This document shows, one piece after another, positions 9,153 to 18,238 of a stretch of DNA of 64,000 nt. Under the pieces are notes generated by a model that was not told where the DNA came from, did no database searches, and was given only the letters and a program-made list of their open reading frames with translations. Numbering within the stretch: the stretch's first letter is position 1; every line of letters begins with the position of its first letter. The stretch lies in NCBI RefSeq assembly GCF_003261585.1, contig NZ_POVU01000006.1:62001-126000 (forward strand). Direction: 5' to 3'. Source of the DNA: Acinetobacter sp. MB5 (GTDB taxonomy: Bacteria; Pseudomonadota; Gammaproteobacteria; Pseudomonadales; Moraxellaceae). The translations under genes were made by a program, and so were the position numbers.

Positions 9153-11147
9153 CTAAGGGACAATTCGGTCAGGTTTGGAATCAAACACCTGACGCATAAT
9201 TTCAACATCTGGATGCCCTTTGATTGGATCATCAGGATAATATGCAATATGTAATGCACCTTGTTTGTACAACGACTTGATCGTATCCGCCATTTCCTCA
9301 GATGGGACAGGCTGATTGGTACGCCAGTTCTCTGCTTGCAACTCAAACACAGTTTTATACAATCCATTTGGATAAGATTTCACGCGATTAACAATATCTT
9401 GGTAGAACTTGTCTTTATCTTCCGCCTGTTCCATGTATGGCATTGCCATAATTGCTGTGAAATCATAACGTTTTAATGACTGTTCGAGTGACTGTGAGTA
9501 CCAGTTCTCTGCGTAAGGATTCAGCGCAACTTGAGCATAAAGATTACGCGCAGTCATTAAAAATGGCTGATACTGACGAACTTCACCAGCCAACTGCAAT
9601 GCAAAGTTATCGATATAATTGGTTTTGAACTGCGTCCATTTCTGTAACTCTGCATCATTGTGACGAACTTCTTCTAAGTCTGTCGGTAATCCTGCAGCAG
9701 CATATGCGGTGAGTGCCTCTGGACTTGCATCTTCATAATCAGACAACGTGGTATCATCATGGAATAAAATGCCGTTAAACGTCGATGATTTCCCTAAATC
9801 CTGATACAAGCCTTCAATCACACGACGAGCAGGTGCAGAGAACGGACTTAAACGGATATAACCCATGTTTAAGTGATCACTGTTTTTGGGCTGCTGTGTA
9901 ACAACCAAATCTTTCGATACAGGATTTTCTTTTGGCAATTCCCAAGCAAGAAGCGGCATCCACGCATATAAACGAGTCACTTGTGTACGACTTTGAATTT
10001 GCCAAGAAACACGGTTAAATAGGTCTGCACGCATTGGAACATAGCGATTCGGGAAATACACCATATCGGCAGAACCGTTGGCATCTGGATCAGAGAATGC
10101 TTGTAAATACACTGTAGTGATGTGCATTTTCTGAATACGGTCAAGCAAGTCGCCCAAGTTACGTTCTTGCTGTGCAGGATCTGGATCGTAAATATCGTCT
10201 AAATCGACATGCATGATTTTTTGTGGACGATGGTTATCTCCCAAATTCTGATCACGAACCTCAATTTCCCGTGCCAAGCTATCCAGAGTCATATCATGTT
10301 CAACCAAAATACGGTTGATCGCGCCTAATGACTTTTTCAGATAGACAGGACCGTCATCTAAACTTACTGTAATTGGCATGCCCAATTCTTTGGCAATACG
10401 TACAGTTTCCAAGTTGTAACGACCATACGGCCAAACCATAACACGTGGTGCAGGAATACCATGTGCTTTAATTAGGTCACTATTTTTCTTTAAATCGTCA
10501 TAAATACGTTTAGCATATGCACCATCACCTTCATATGTTTTGGTTTCTGGGTCATACAAACGTGTTGTTGCAGCAGGTTCTGAGTTACCTTGTGGGTTAC
10601 CCAAAATACCGCGGTGCAGATTGTAACTATGGCTTGCGATTTCAACATAGCCACTTTTGCTCATCTCTTTAAGTTGAGCCCAAGTTAAAATTTTATCGCG
10701 AGAGATTTCTTCATCACCAAAACTCACCATCTGATCTGCTGCTGGTTCAAGCCATGAACCCACTACAGCCAAGACCACAGGAATTTTATTGGCTTTTACA
10801 AATGGGTAAACATTTTGATAAAAGTTTTCATAACCGTCATCAACAGTTAATAATACAGGCTTTTCTGGCAAAACCATTTTACCTGCATGTGCTTTTAAAA
10901 GCTGGTCTACACTAATAAAGTGGAAACCATTTTGTTGTAAATAGCGAACTTGCTCTTCAAAATGAGCAGTCGTTACCGAATATTCTGGAATTAGTGCATC
11001 TTTATCATCGGTAACTTCATGATAACCAATTACTGTGAGTGTCGTTGGATTGATTTTTGGTTGCTTCGCTGAAGCAATTTGAGTCACACCAAAAGCTGCC
11101 ATGCCAACACAAGTTGCAAGCATCGAACTTAAAAAGCGATTAAACAT
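9153..11147 (-). CDS. pgaB: Poly-beta-1,6-N-acetylglucosamine N-deacetylase PgaB
   Basis: A two-domain exported enzyme of 664 residues that partially deacetylates PNAG in the periplasm, which is needed for export. The deacetylase domain has VIGYHEV, TVDDGY (metal and base Asp) and the zinc motif SHSYNLH. The C-terminal glycoside-hydrolase-like domain has HVDLDDIYD and FHDDTTLSDYED. The leader ends at IASA/KQ with no acceptable lipobox, so it appears to be cleaved by signal peptidase I, unlike the lipoprotein form in E. coli. The ATG at 11147 has AGG at proper spacing. No pgaA lies upstream. Confidence 0.96.
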   Translation of the reverse strand: MFNRFLSSMLATCVGMAAFGVTQIASAKQPKINPTTLTVIGYHEVTDDKDALIPEYSVTTAHFEEQVRYLQQNGFHFISVDQLLKAHAGKMVLPEKPVLLTVDDGYENFYQNVYPFVKANKIPVVLAVVGSWLEPAADQMVSFGDEEISRDKILTWAQLKEMSKSGYVEIASHSYNLHRGILGNPQGNSEPAATTRLYDPETKTYEGDGAYAKRIYDDLKKNSDLIKAHGIPAPRVMVWPYGRYNLETVRIAKELGMPITVSLDDGPVYLKKSLGAINRILVEHDMTLDSLAREIEVRDQNLGDNHRPQKIMHVDLDDIYDPDPAQQERNLGDLLDRIQKMHITTVYLQAFSDPDANGSADMVYFPNRYVPMRADLFNRVSWQIQSRTQVTRLYAWMPLLAWELPKENPVSKDLVVTQQPKNSDHLNMGYIRLSPFSAPARRVIEGLYQDLGKSSTFNGILFHDDTTLSDYEDASPEALTAYAAAGLPTDLEEVRHNDAELQKWTQFKTNYIDNFALQLAGEVRQYQPFLMTARNLYAQVALNPYAENWYSQSLEQSLKRYDFTAIMAMPYMEQAEDKDKFYQDIVNRVKSYPNGLYKTVFELQAENWRTNQPVPSEEMADTIKSLYKQGALHIAYYPDDPIKGHPDVEIMRQVFDSKPDRIVP

Positions 11148-11596
11148 AATATGCCTGTTTAAAAAACGTGATTTGACCAATCTGACATTACACTTCAAAC
11201 ACTCAAGTCGCTGGAGCAATCTCTTATATATTGCATGACTATTCAGATTAGTTAGTGTGGCGTATTTTCAAAAATTAAACTGAAAACTAGCTTAAAATTT
11301 TGGCACTCCACACCATATGTTCAGACACTTTCTACATGATTATATCAAGACTGATAAACCATGAAAAAAGACAAAATTGAATGATAAAATTTAAACAATT
11401 CATATGCCTATTTTGACACATAAATATTTCAAAAAATTAAAATCGGCAAAAGTATAGAAGAATCTGAGAACCAACTTCATATTCAATAAACAATCGTACA
11501 ATTTAAAATATTTTTGCAACATACATTAACACTTAAATATTTACCTTTTTACCATCAAGTCACCTAGTTCAAACCAAGTGACTTGTGTGCAATGAG
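11148..11596. other. AT-rich intergenic region upstream of pgaB
   Basis: About 450 bases without a convincing gene. It should contain the pga promoter (leftward) and the end of the FKBP gene. I see no pgaA remnant, repeat, tRNA or clear terminator. The stretch is unusually AT-rich, with long A and T tracts, which could favour binding of H-NS-like or other regulatory proteins; that is inference. Confidence 0.5.
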
Positions 11597-11935
11597 TTAC
11601 TCATCACGTGTTTTGACATCAAATAACTCTATCTCAAAAATCAGATTTGAATTGGCTGGAATAATTTTTCCAATCTTACGATCGCCATATGCCAAATGCG
11701 CTGGAACAAGCAATTTACGTTTGCCACCAACACGCATTCCCATAATACCCTGATCCCAACCTTTAATGACACGACCAGTGCCAATCACACACTCAAAGTA
11801 TTGACCACGATCAATTGATGAATCGAATTGCGTGCCGTCTTCCAACCAGCCTGTGTAGTGGGTCGTAATCAATGCACCTTTAACTGCCTCTTTACCTTCA
11901 CCGACTTTTAAATCAATAATTTCTAATTCTTGCAT
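11597..11935 (-). CDS. FKBP-type peptidyl-prolyl cis-trans isomerase
   Basis: A single-domain FKBP of 112 residues without a signal peptide, so cytoplasmic. The family core is complete: HYTGWLEDGTQFDSS, the VIKGWDQG loop, GGKRKLLVPAHLAYG and the closing NLIFEIELF. It catalyses prolyl isomerisation in protein folding. The ATG at 11935 is preferred over the ATG two codons earlier because GGA then sits eight bases upstream. It stands alone, after a terminator for the thioesterase gene. Confidence 0.93.
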   Translation of the reverse strand: MQELEIIDLKVGEGKEAVKGALITTHYTGWLEDGTQFDSSIDRGQYFECVIGTGRVIKGWDQGIMGMRVGGKRKLLVPAHLAYGDRKIGKIIPANSNLIFEIELFDVKTRDE

Positions 11936-12040
11936 AACCATTCCAATTCAAAATAAAACGAAAAATTATTCTAATATATAGGCTGCGCAATTTTATAAAA
12001 AATCAAATATTGCCCTGCCAATTCTTAGACATCTTCAAAT

Positions 12041-12076
12041 AAAAAAGGCTGAGGGTATAATGACCAACAGCCTTCT
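12041..12076 (-). terminator. Terminator of the thioesterase gene
   Basis: The stem AAGGCTG / CAGCCTT with an inner GGT/ACC pairing lies just past the stop at 12095. AAAAAA on the left becomes the U-run on the minus strand. Confidence 0.75.
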
Positions 12077-12094
12077 ACTTGCATATTTCAAGAC

Positions 12095-12619
12095 TTAGCC
12101 TTGTTTTACGCTCTCTTTATAAATACTACAAGATTGATGATGATTCTCTTGCAAGCGTAATTTCTTACGTTGTTCAGCAGCTTCAAAACGACAACGCTTC
12201 CAGTCGTTATCCAATTTTAAAGGTGGTACTGCTTGTGGCTGACCATGTTCATCTACTGCAACCATGGTAAAGAAGCAGCTATTGGTATGACGCATGCTAC
12301 GGCTACGAATATTTTGTGCTTCTACACGAATCCCGATTTCCATTGAAGTACGACCCACATGGTTCACACTTGCAAGGAACGTGACCAATTCACCTACATA
12401 AATCGGTTCTTTAAACGTTACTTTATCGACAGACAAAGTCACAACATAACTACCTGAATAACGGCTTGCACATGCATACGCCACTTGGTCAAGTAATTTT
12501 AAGACGGCTCCACCATGTACATTCCCTGAGAAATTTGCCATATCAGGTGTCATAAGAACCGTCATGGTTAATTCAGATTGGTCATCCGCTGACTGTAGAA
12601 CTTGATCTAAAGGTGACAT
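12095..12619 (-). CDS. Acyl-CoA thioesterase, hotdog fold
   Basis: A cytosolic enzyme of 174 residues in the BFIT/BACH group of hotdog thioesterases, which hydrolyse acyl-CoA to free acid and CoA. The signature MANFSGNVHGGAVLKLLDQ near residues 26-44 carries the catalytic Asn/His/Asp region, and VDKVTFKEPIYVGELV follows as the second strand pair. The last 40 residues form a charged tail that is more variable. Substrate chain length cannot be told from sequence. Confidence 0.9.
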   Translation of the reverse strand: MSPLDQVLQSADDQSELTMTVLMTPDMANFSGNVHGGAVLKLLDQVAYACASRYSGSYVVTLSVDKVTFKEPIYVGELVTFLASVNHVGRTSMEIGIRVEAQNIRSRSMRHTNSCFFTMVAVDEHGQPQAVPPLKLDNDWKRCRFEAAEQRKKLRLQENHHQSCSIYKESVKQG

Positions 12620-12727
12620 TAAAACACTCTTCGACTAAAGAATAATTGACAGTTAGCAATTATAGCCGATTTTTAGAATGATAAGTCCGATTATTTATCA
12701 CTATTTCAGATAGAAACGGTCAGAATT

Positions 12728-12758
12728 ATACAGCATATCTTATCAAAATATGCTGTAT
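12728..12758. repeat. 11-bp perfect inverted repeat upstream of the thioesterase gene
   Basis: ATACAGCATAT (12728-12738) is the exact inverse of ATATGCTGTAT (12748-12758), with a 9-base loop. No U-run follows on either strand, so an ordinary terminator for the patatin gene is not well supported. It may be an operator or an mRNA end stabiliser. Confidence 0.5.
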
Positions 12759-12796
12759 TTATGATATTTTTATAGAATCAATGCCTTAATTTTAAT

Positions 12797-13780
12797 CTAT
12801 TGCATTCGAGAGGTTGCAAGTAACTGTTCTTCCTTATCATGAATTGCCTGCTCGATGTCCTGAATTTTGGCTTGTGTCGCATAAACCCCTGCCAAACGCG
12901 TGTGATCCCGTTCAGTCACATCAAAAATATGCGCCTTTTCACGTAGGTCTGGCTGTATGACAACATCGGCATGTTTAAGTTCAATTCTGGATAATTGTTG
13001 CTGCATAATATTAATGTTCTGATTGAACAATCCCCACATATTGGCAGTTTCGGTATATTGCGGTTGCGCCAAAATATCCACCGCAATCACCACATCTGCA
13101 CCCAACTGTCGCGCAACATCGACAGGGACAGGACTGACCAGCCCTCCATCGACATATTCTTTATTTCCAATCATGGCTGGTACAAACATACTAGGAATGG
13201 CTGAAGATGCGCGTACTGCCTGACCTGTATTGCCATAATTAAAGACGACTTTTTTACCATCTTTCAGTTCAGTCGCAACCACAAACAATGGGATTTTCAT
13301 TTTTTCTAAAGGCGTATTATCAATCTGATCATTGATAAAGTCTTCAACCTTGGCTCCATCTAAAAATCCATTTTTACGCAGTGTGATTTCACGGACATCT
13401 TTTGCTTTCATGTTCAGCGCAATGTCTTTAATTTGCTCAGGCGTTTTACCACTTGCATAAAGTGCACCAACGATACTCCCTGCACTGGTTCCCACAATAA
13501 AATCAGGACGAATTCCATGTTCTTCCAAAACCTGAATCGCCCCGATATGCGCATAACCACGCGCGCCACCACTCCCAAGTACTAAAGCGACAATTGGTCG
13601 ATGCTGTTGCTGTTTAATTTTCTCAAAATTAATTAAATTTGGACGTGCCTGCGCTTGTTCTGCTATAGCTTCATTGACAATATCCGTGGTCAATGGTGCA
13701 GGTTGTGCAACGCTATATGGCATGCTTTGACATGCTGAGAGCATGGCTAAACAAGTCGCAGAAAGAATCAGGTGTTTCAT
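12797..13780 (-). CDS. Patatin-like phospholipase, lipoprotein
   Basis: A predicted lipid-anchored serine hydrolase of 327 residues. The signal sequence ends in the lipobox LSAC. The patatin domain follows: oxyanion glycine loop GSGGARGYAHIGA, nucleophile elbow GTSAG and catalytic Asp in the DGG motif (YVDGGLVSPVP), as in RssA and related phospholipases. All catalytic residues are present. The ATG at 13780 is preferred because GGTGA lies eight bases upstream and it starts the signal peptide; longer in-frame forms would bury it. The physiological lipid substrate is unknown. Confidence 0.9.
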   Translation of the reverse strand: MKHLILSATCLAMLSACQSMPYSVAQPAPLTTDIVNEAIAEQAQARPNLINFEKIKQQQHRPIVALVLGSGGARGYAHIGAIQVLEEHGIRPDFIVGTSAGSIVGALYASGKTPEQIKDIALNMKAKDVREITLRKNGFLDGAKVEDFINDQIDNTPLEKMKIPLFVVATELKDGKKVVFNYGNTGQAVRASSAIPSMFVPAMIGNKEYVDGGLVSPVPVDVARQLGADVVIAVDILAQPQYTETANMWGLFNQNINIMQQQLSRIELKHADVVIQPDLREKAHIFDVTERDHTRLAGVYATQAKIQDIEQAIHDKEEQLLATSRMQ

Positions 13781-13922
13781 AGTCAACATCACCGAAATTA
13801 CAACAAAAAAGGCAATCGCAGGCATTCTACTGTGAAAGAATAATCCGATTTAAACTGTTTCTTTACAGTATTGTTTCCATATAATTAATTGTTGCTTTTT
13901 GCAAAAAAACAACTGGATTTCT

Positions 13923-14714
13923 ATGCACGTTTTTCTAATAGATTGTTTTAGAATTATTTTATTTTTGATTGCGGGTCTTTTAATCGCAGACAGCTTATAT
14001 TTATTGTTACAGGGGAAAATTCATATTGGAATTGTACTGCCCCTTTTGATTGGTGTGGGTTTTCTAGCTATTGCGCTAGCATGGATTCAGATTCACCATT
14101 ATTTAAATCAGCACCCAAAAATTGAGTATGTGTATTTTCTGCTTTGGGGACTGTTTGTCATCTGGCTCATAACTTTGGCAATTTTTGCCTATCAACTAAA
14201 AACGCACATTCAAAACCAAACCATCAACCAACCTGTCAAAGCCATTATTGTCTTGGGTAGTGGCACCTTTCAGGGACAACCTAGCCCAACTTTGGCTCGT
14301 CGTCTTGATCGTGCTGCCCAACTGGCCCAACAGCAGCCTCAAGCATGGCTCGTCCTTTCAGGTGGTCTGGATTTTAGCGAAAAAGATCCCGAAGCACAGA
14401 TCATGGCAACTTATTTACAGCAAAAATACGGATTATCGGCACAGCGCATGCTACTGGATAAACAAAGCACCAGCACCGAATTAAATCTCAAAAATAGTGC
14501 AATTTTATTAGCACAGCATCAGATTACGAAAGATATGCCAATTGCAATTGTCACCAGTGATTTCCATACCATTCGTGCACAAGCGATTGCCAAAAAACAG
14601 GACTACATTCATAGCATTATGCTGGCAGCAGAGACCCCGTTAGAAACGCGTTATAACGCATGGCTTCGAGAATATTTTGCGTTTATTAGTGGAAAAATTT
14701 TGCAGGAATATTAA
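13923..14714 (+). CDS. YdcF/SanA family (DUF218) membrane protein
   Basis: A protein of 263 residues with three N-terminal hydrophobic helices and a DUF218 domain starting near residue 105 (KAIIVLGSGTFQGQPSPTLARRLDRA). Further family signatures are LVLSGG, the EAQIMATYL helix, STSTELNLKNS and IVTSDFHTIRA. This family includes ElyC and SanA, linked to envelope integrity and peptidoglycan precursor metabolism. The ATG at 13923 follows CTGGA and is preferred to an upstream TTG. Specific role unknown. Confidence 0.88.
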   Translation: MHVFLIDCFRIILFLIAGLLIADSLYLLLQGKIHIGIVLPLLIGVGFLAIALAWIQIHHYLNQHPKIEYVYFLLWGLFVIWLITLAIFAYQLKTHIQNQTINQPVKAIIVLGSGTFQGQPSPTLARRLDRAAQLAQQQPQAWLVLSGGLDFSEKDPEAQIMATYLQQKYGLSAQRMLLDKQSTSTELNLKNSAILLAQHQITKDMPIAIVTSDFHTIRAQAIAKKQDYIHSIMLAAETPLETRYNAWLREYFAFISGKILQEY

Positions 14715-14737
14715 TCCTTTTTCTCATTTAAATGTTT

Positions 14738-14804
14738 GACTTCTTTCACAAGTCCCTTTTATTTTCATTTAAGATAAAAAGAAAATAGATCCATGAAAGA
14801 AGTC
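14738..14804. repeat. MITE-like short repeat with 11-bp terminal inverted repeats
   Basis: GACTTCTTTCA (14738-14748) is exactly inverted at TGAAAGAAGTC (14794-14804). Same ends as the elements at 5420 and 18239, with a shorter, AT-rich interior. It sits between the convergent YdcF and DUF4303 genes. Confidence 0.72.
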
Positions 14805-14813
14805 GAATATTTT

Positions 14814-15401
14814 TTAATTTAAATAACCCAGTTTCTGCATCTGCTGACGCAAATGCCCAGTCAAATTGTCCTGCTCAGAATTAAACCGCTGAATAAATAA
14901 TTCAGTCAGTTCAGGACTATTGAGATGAGCAAAGCTAATGTCATCAAAATTCTCATCAGAAGCATCGGCATATTGTACCCAGACCAACAGTTCCTCACCT
15001 TGAGCATTACGCAGTTGACCTTGTGCCCGTAAATCTGCCAATACCGCCAAGATATGGTTTTGATAAGCTTGGCGTAGGCAGAAGTCTTCCGCGTCGTGAT
15101 CGGTATTTTTCGCAATATGGGTTACAACATCGTGGACTAAGTTGGGTAAGCCTTCGAATTCATTGCTACACCACTCCGAAATATACCAATATTGGTAAGC
15201 TTCATCTTCTTCTGAGCAGCCATTTGCCAGTTGCTCCAACGTATTTCCAACGATAAAGAAACCGCAAATATCCTCAACCATGCCCAAAGCAAGGGCATAA
15301 AATTTTTGATCTTGATACTGCTCAAGATAATGTTGCGTTGCAGCCTGAACATAACGACGAATAGCGGCATCCAGTTCAGGATAAAATGGGGATAAAGTCA
15401 T
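14814..15401 (-). CDS. DUF4303 domain protein
   Basis: An acidic soluble protein of 195 residues. Segments typical of DUF4303 are FYALALGMVEDICGFF near residues 34-49 and the Trp/Tyr-rich YQYWYISEWCSNEF near 69-82. The function of the family is not established; some members occur near toxin/immunity loci, but nothing nearby supports that here. The gene is monocistronic. Confidence 0.7.
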   Translation of the reverse strand: MTLSPFYPELDAAIRRYVQAATQHYLEQYQDQKFYALALGMVEDICGFFIVGNTLEQLANGCSEEDEAYQYWYISEWCSNEFEGLPNLVHDVVTHIAKNTDHDAEDFCLRQAYQNHILAVLADLRAQGQLRNAQGEELLVWVQYADASDENFDDISFAHLNSPELTELFIQRFNSEQDNLTGHLRQQMQKLGYLN

Positions 15402-15524
15402 CTTTCTTCTCTTCTATATAAAAAATTATCATTCATTTTGATCTTTTTTTGCGGTGCTTATATTAGACTCGTTTCATCTTTGTTTACACCCTCTTTTTTA
15501 TTTGGCATGCATATCAGCATCACA

Positions 15525-15553
15525 TAAAAAAGCCCGAGAAACTCGGGCTTTTG
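15525..15553 (-). terminator. Terminator of the ethanolamine permease gene
   Basis: Stem AGCCCGAG / CTCGGGCT with a 3-base loop and A/T runs on both sides. It lies 31 bases past the permease stop. Confidence 0.88.
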
Positions 15554-15583
15554 CGCTCACTCAACGCTCAACATCATCATATT

Positions 15584-16978
15584 TTATGAATGTTCAGGAA
15601 GTTGTTGTACATTCGCTTCATTCAAAAGTTGTTGATTTTCCTCACTCAGTTCGCGCTGTTTTTTGGTTGCCAAGAAATACACATAACCCACAACCAAGAA
15701 CCCGACAAAAATCTCACCAATCGTGCCGTTGTAATAGAACATCGCCACAAAACACACCACAGCAATGACTAACGCAATCCCAGGAATAATTGGATAACCT
15801 GGTGCCATAAATGAACGATTTAGGTTTGGCTCAGAACGGCGAAGCTTGAACAAACTGAGCATACTCATGATGTACATGAGCAATGCACCGAAACACGCCA
15901 TGGTAACAATCGCAGCCGTTAAGCTCATCCCTTGAATATTGATGATGTTATCACTAAAGATTGCAGCGATTCCGACCACACCACCCGCAATAATCGCACG
16001 ATGCGGTGTATTGAATCGAGAAAGTTTTGCCAAGTTTTTTGGTAAAAACCCTGCACGACCCAAGGCAAAGATTTGACGTGAATATCCTAAAATAATGCCG
16101 TGGAAACTTGCCACCAAACCAAATAAACCAATCCACACCAACATATGCATCCAAGATGAATTGTTGCCGACAACTGCTTTCATGGCTTGTGGTAATGGAT
16201 CATTAATATTAGACAGTTTGCTCCAGTCACCAACACCGCCTGCAAAAACCATCACCAAGAATGCCAATACCACCAGTGTCAAAATACCTGTGATATAGGC
16301 ACGTGGAATGGTACGTTTCGGATCTTTGGCTTCTTCGGCTGCCATCGCTGCGCCTTCAATTGCCAAGAAGAACCAGATCGCAAATGGAATAGCTGCAAAA
16401 ATACCTGACATTGCAGTCCCGCTAAAATGATTTGAACCCGCCCAACCATTCAGCACAAAATTTGAAAAACTAAAGCCTGGTTGTACCACCCCAATAAACA
16501 CCAGTAGCTCAATCACCGCTAAAACAGTCACGATGAGTTCAAAAGTTGCAGCGATCTGTACCCCCACAATATTGAGTCCCATAAAGACAACATAGGCACC
16601 AAGTGCAATCATTTTGGGATTAATATCTGGAAATTGCACATTCAGATAAGCCCCGATGGCCATCGCAATTGCAGGTGGTGCAAAGACAAATTCGATTAAT
16701 GTGGCAATTCCTGCAAGGAATCCCCCTGTTTCGCCAAAGGCTTTGCGACTATAAGCAAAAGGCCCGCCTGCATGTGGAATCGCAGTGGTTAACTCAGTAA
16801 AACTAAAAATAAAACAGGTATACATGGTCGCAACGATGAGCGTTGTGACTAAAAAGCCCAGTGTACCCGCGACTCCCCAACCGTAACTCCAGCCGAAATA
16901 CTCACCTGAAATCACGAGACCAACGGCAATCCCCCACAAATGAAAGGTTCCTAGTGTCGGTTTTAGCTGATGACTCAT
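15584..16978 (-). CDS. eat: Ethanolamine permease (APC superfamily)
   Basis: A 464-residue transporter with about twelve membrane helices. The APC consensus is clear: GIAVGLVISGEYFGWSYGWG in helix 1, GGPFAYSRKAFGETGGFLAG in helix 3 and FAIWFFLAIEGAAMAAEEAKDP around helix 6. It matches the Eat-type ethanolamine uptake permease found outside microcompartment operons. A strong GAGGAG precedes the ATG at 16978; an upstream frame extension lacks such a site. It is divergent from a kinase-like gene, suggesting uptake and phosphorylation of the same amino alcohol. Precise substrate is inferred. Confidence 0.85.
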   Translation of the reverse strand: MSHQLKPTLGTFHLWGIAVGLVISGEYFGWSYGWGVAGTLGFLVTTLIVATMYTCFIFSFTELTTAIPHAGGPFAYSRKAFGETGGFLAGIATLIEFVFAPPAIAMAIGAYLNVQFPDINPKMIALGAYVVFMGLNIVGVQIAATFELIVTVLAVIELLVFIGVVQPGFSFSNFVLNGWAGSNHFSGTAMSGIFAAIPFAIWFFLAIEGAAMAAEEAKDPKRTIPRAYITGILTLVVLAFLVMVFAGGVGDWSKLSNINDPLPQAMKAVVGNNSSWMHMLVWIGLFGLVASFHGIILGYSRQIFALGRAGFLPKNLAKLSRFNTPHRAIIAGGVVGIAAIFSDNIINIQGMSLTAAIVTMACFGALLMYIMSMLSLFKLRRSEPNLNRSFMAPGYPIIPGIALVIAVVCFVAMFYYNGTIGEIFVGFLVVGYVYFLATKKQRELSEENQQLLNEANVQQLPEHS

Positions 16979-17074
16979 TGCAGCACTCCTCTCAACAGAA
17001 GAATAGAAATTGTTTGATGCAACACCCCTGTTGCACATCCTTGTCTAGATAATGCGTCGAGCAACAATCAGAAA

Positions 17075-17116
17075 ACTTGACTTTAAATGACGAGTTTTAT
17101 CGGTTTATTGTCAAGT
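17075..17116. promoter_or_regulatory. Inverted half-sites in the permease/kinase divergent promoter
   Basis: ACTTGAC (17075-17081) is the exact inverse of GTCAAGT (17110-17116), 35 bases apart start to start. The position between divergent promoters suggests a regulator site. Neighbouring TTGTC/GACAA at 17108-17122 adds a second small dyad. Confidence 0.4.
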
Positions 17117-17213
17117 CGACAAAAATCAATCTCGCATACGCTGTATACAAATCATGGAAATCTTCCCATGCCCAAATCAACGCGACATGGTGAACAGACG
17201 AGGTCAGCACAGT

Positions 17214-18224
17214 ATGAATCACGTAGAACAAAACGAATATTTAGATGCAAATACGCTCCTAATGCTTGCTGAACAAGCAATTTTGCAATATCCAAAAGCC
17301 TACCAAGGACAGGTCAAACTGCTTTGCCAATCTGAAAATGCGACATTTTTAGTGCGGACCGATAAAGCCCGCTATGCTTTACGCATTCATCGCCCGAACT
17401 ATCACAGCAAACAAGATATTGAGAGCGAGCTACACTGGCTTGATGCACTCACTGAAAGCGGAATTGCTGTACCTCAAGCCATTTTGAATGAGCAAGGCGA
17501 ACGAGTGCTGACACTGGCGTTAAACGATGGAACAACCCGTTATGCAGCCCTGTTTAACTGGGTTGAAGGCGACATGCCAACCACAGAAGTTGACCCGACT
17601 GCATTTCAGCAACTTGGACAAATCACGGCGAAACTGCACCGCCACAGCAAAACTTGGCAAATGCCTGACAATTTCCAGCGCATTATCTGGAATCACGACA
17701 CCATGCTCAGTGCAGAGGGTCATTGGGGCGACTGGCGCAATGCACCGTATTTGAAAAAATCGGATCATGAGATTATTGAAGAGGCAGTGGCACGTATTGG
17801 CAGTGACTTAAGTACGTTTGGGCAATCTGCCGATCGTTATGGTCTGATTCATGCCGACTTACGCCTGACCAACCTACTGCTGCAAAATGACCGTATTGGT
17901 GTGATTGATTTTGATGACTGTGGCATGAGCTGGTTTATGCACGACTTGGCAGCGGCGATTAGTTTTAATGAACATCATGCTGCTGCACCAGAATGGGTAG
18001 ACAACTGGATTGAAGGTTATGAGCGTGAAGCCCATATCAGCAATGAAGAATATGCACTGATTCCAACATTCATTATGCAACGACGTATTCAGATGATGGC
18101 GTGGGTTGGCTCACATGCACAAACCGAAATGGCGCTCAGTTTAGGCACTGATTGGGCAGATCACACCGTTCGCCTGTGCAAAAAATATATGAACCATCAA
18201 CAACTGCCTGTTGGTGCTGCATAA
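17214..18224 (+). CDS. Aminoglycoside phosphotransferase-fold kinase, candidate amino-alcohol kinase
   Basis: A 336-residue kinase of the APH/choline-kinase fold. Catalytic loop HADLRLTN is at residues 213-220 and the metal-binding DFDD at 232-235; the ATP-site Lys/Arg strand YALRIHR is near 54-60. Members phosphorylate small amine or alcohol substrates such as choline, ethanolamine, homoserine or thiamine. Its divergent partner is an ethanolamine-type permease, and a phospholyase-like enzyme is encoded about 7 kb away, so phosphorylation of ethanolamine or 1-amino-2-propanol is the best guess. The ATG at 17214 is chosen for the GAGG upstream; an in-frame ATG at 17154 is possible. Confidence 0.75.
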   Translation: MNHVEQNEYLDANTLLMLAEQAILQYPKAYQGQVKLLCQSENATFLVRTDKARYALRIHRPNYHSKQDIESELHWLDALTESGIAVPQAILNEQGERVLTLALNDGTTRYAALFNWVEGDMPTTEVDPTAFQQLGQITAKLHRHSKTWQMPDNFQRIIWNHDTMLSAEGHWGDWRNAPYLKKSDHEIIEEAVARIGSDLSTFGQSADRYGLIHADLRLTNLLLQNDRIGVIDFDDCGMSWFMHDLAAAISFNEHHAAAPEWVDNWIEGYEREAHISNEEYALIPTFIMQRRIQMMAWVGSHAQTEMALSLGTDWADHTVRLCKKYMNHQQLPVGAA

Positions 18225-18238
18225 ATCTTGTTTGATGA

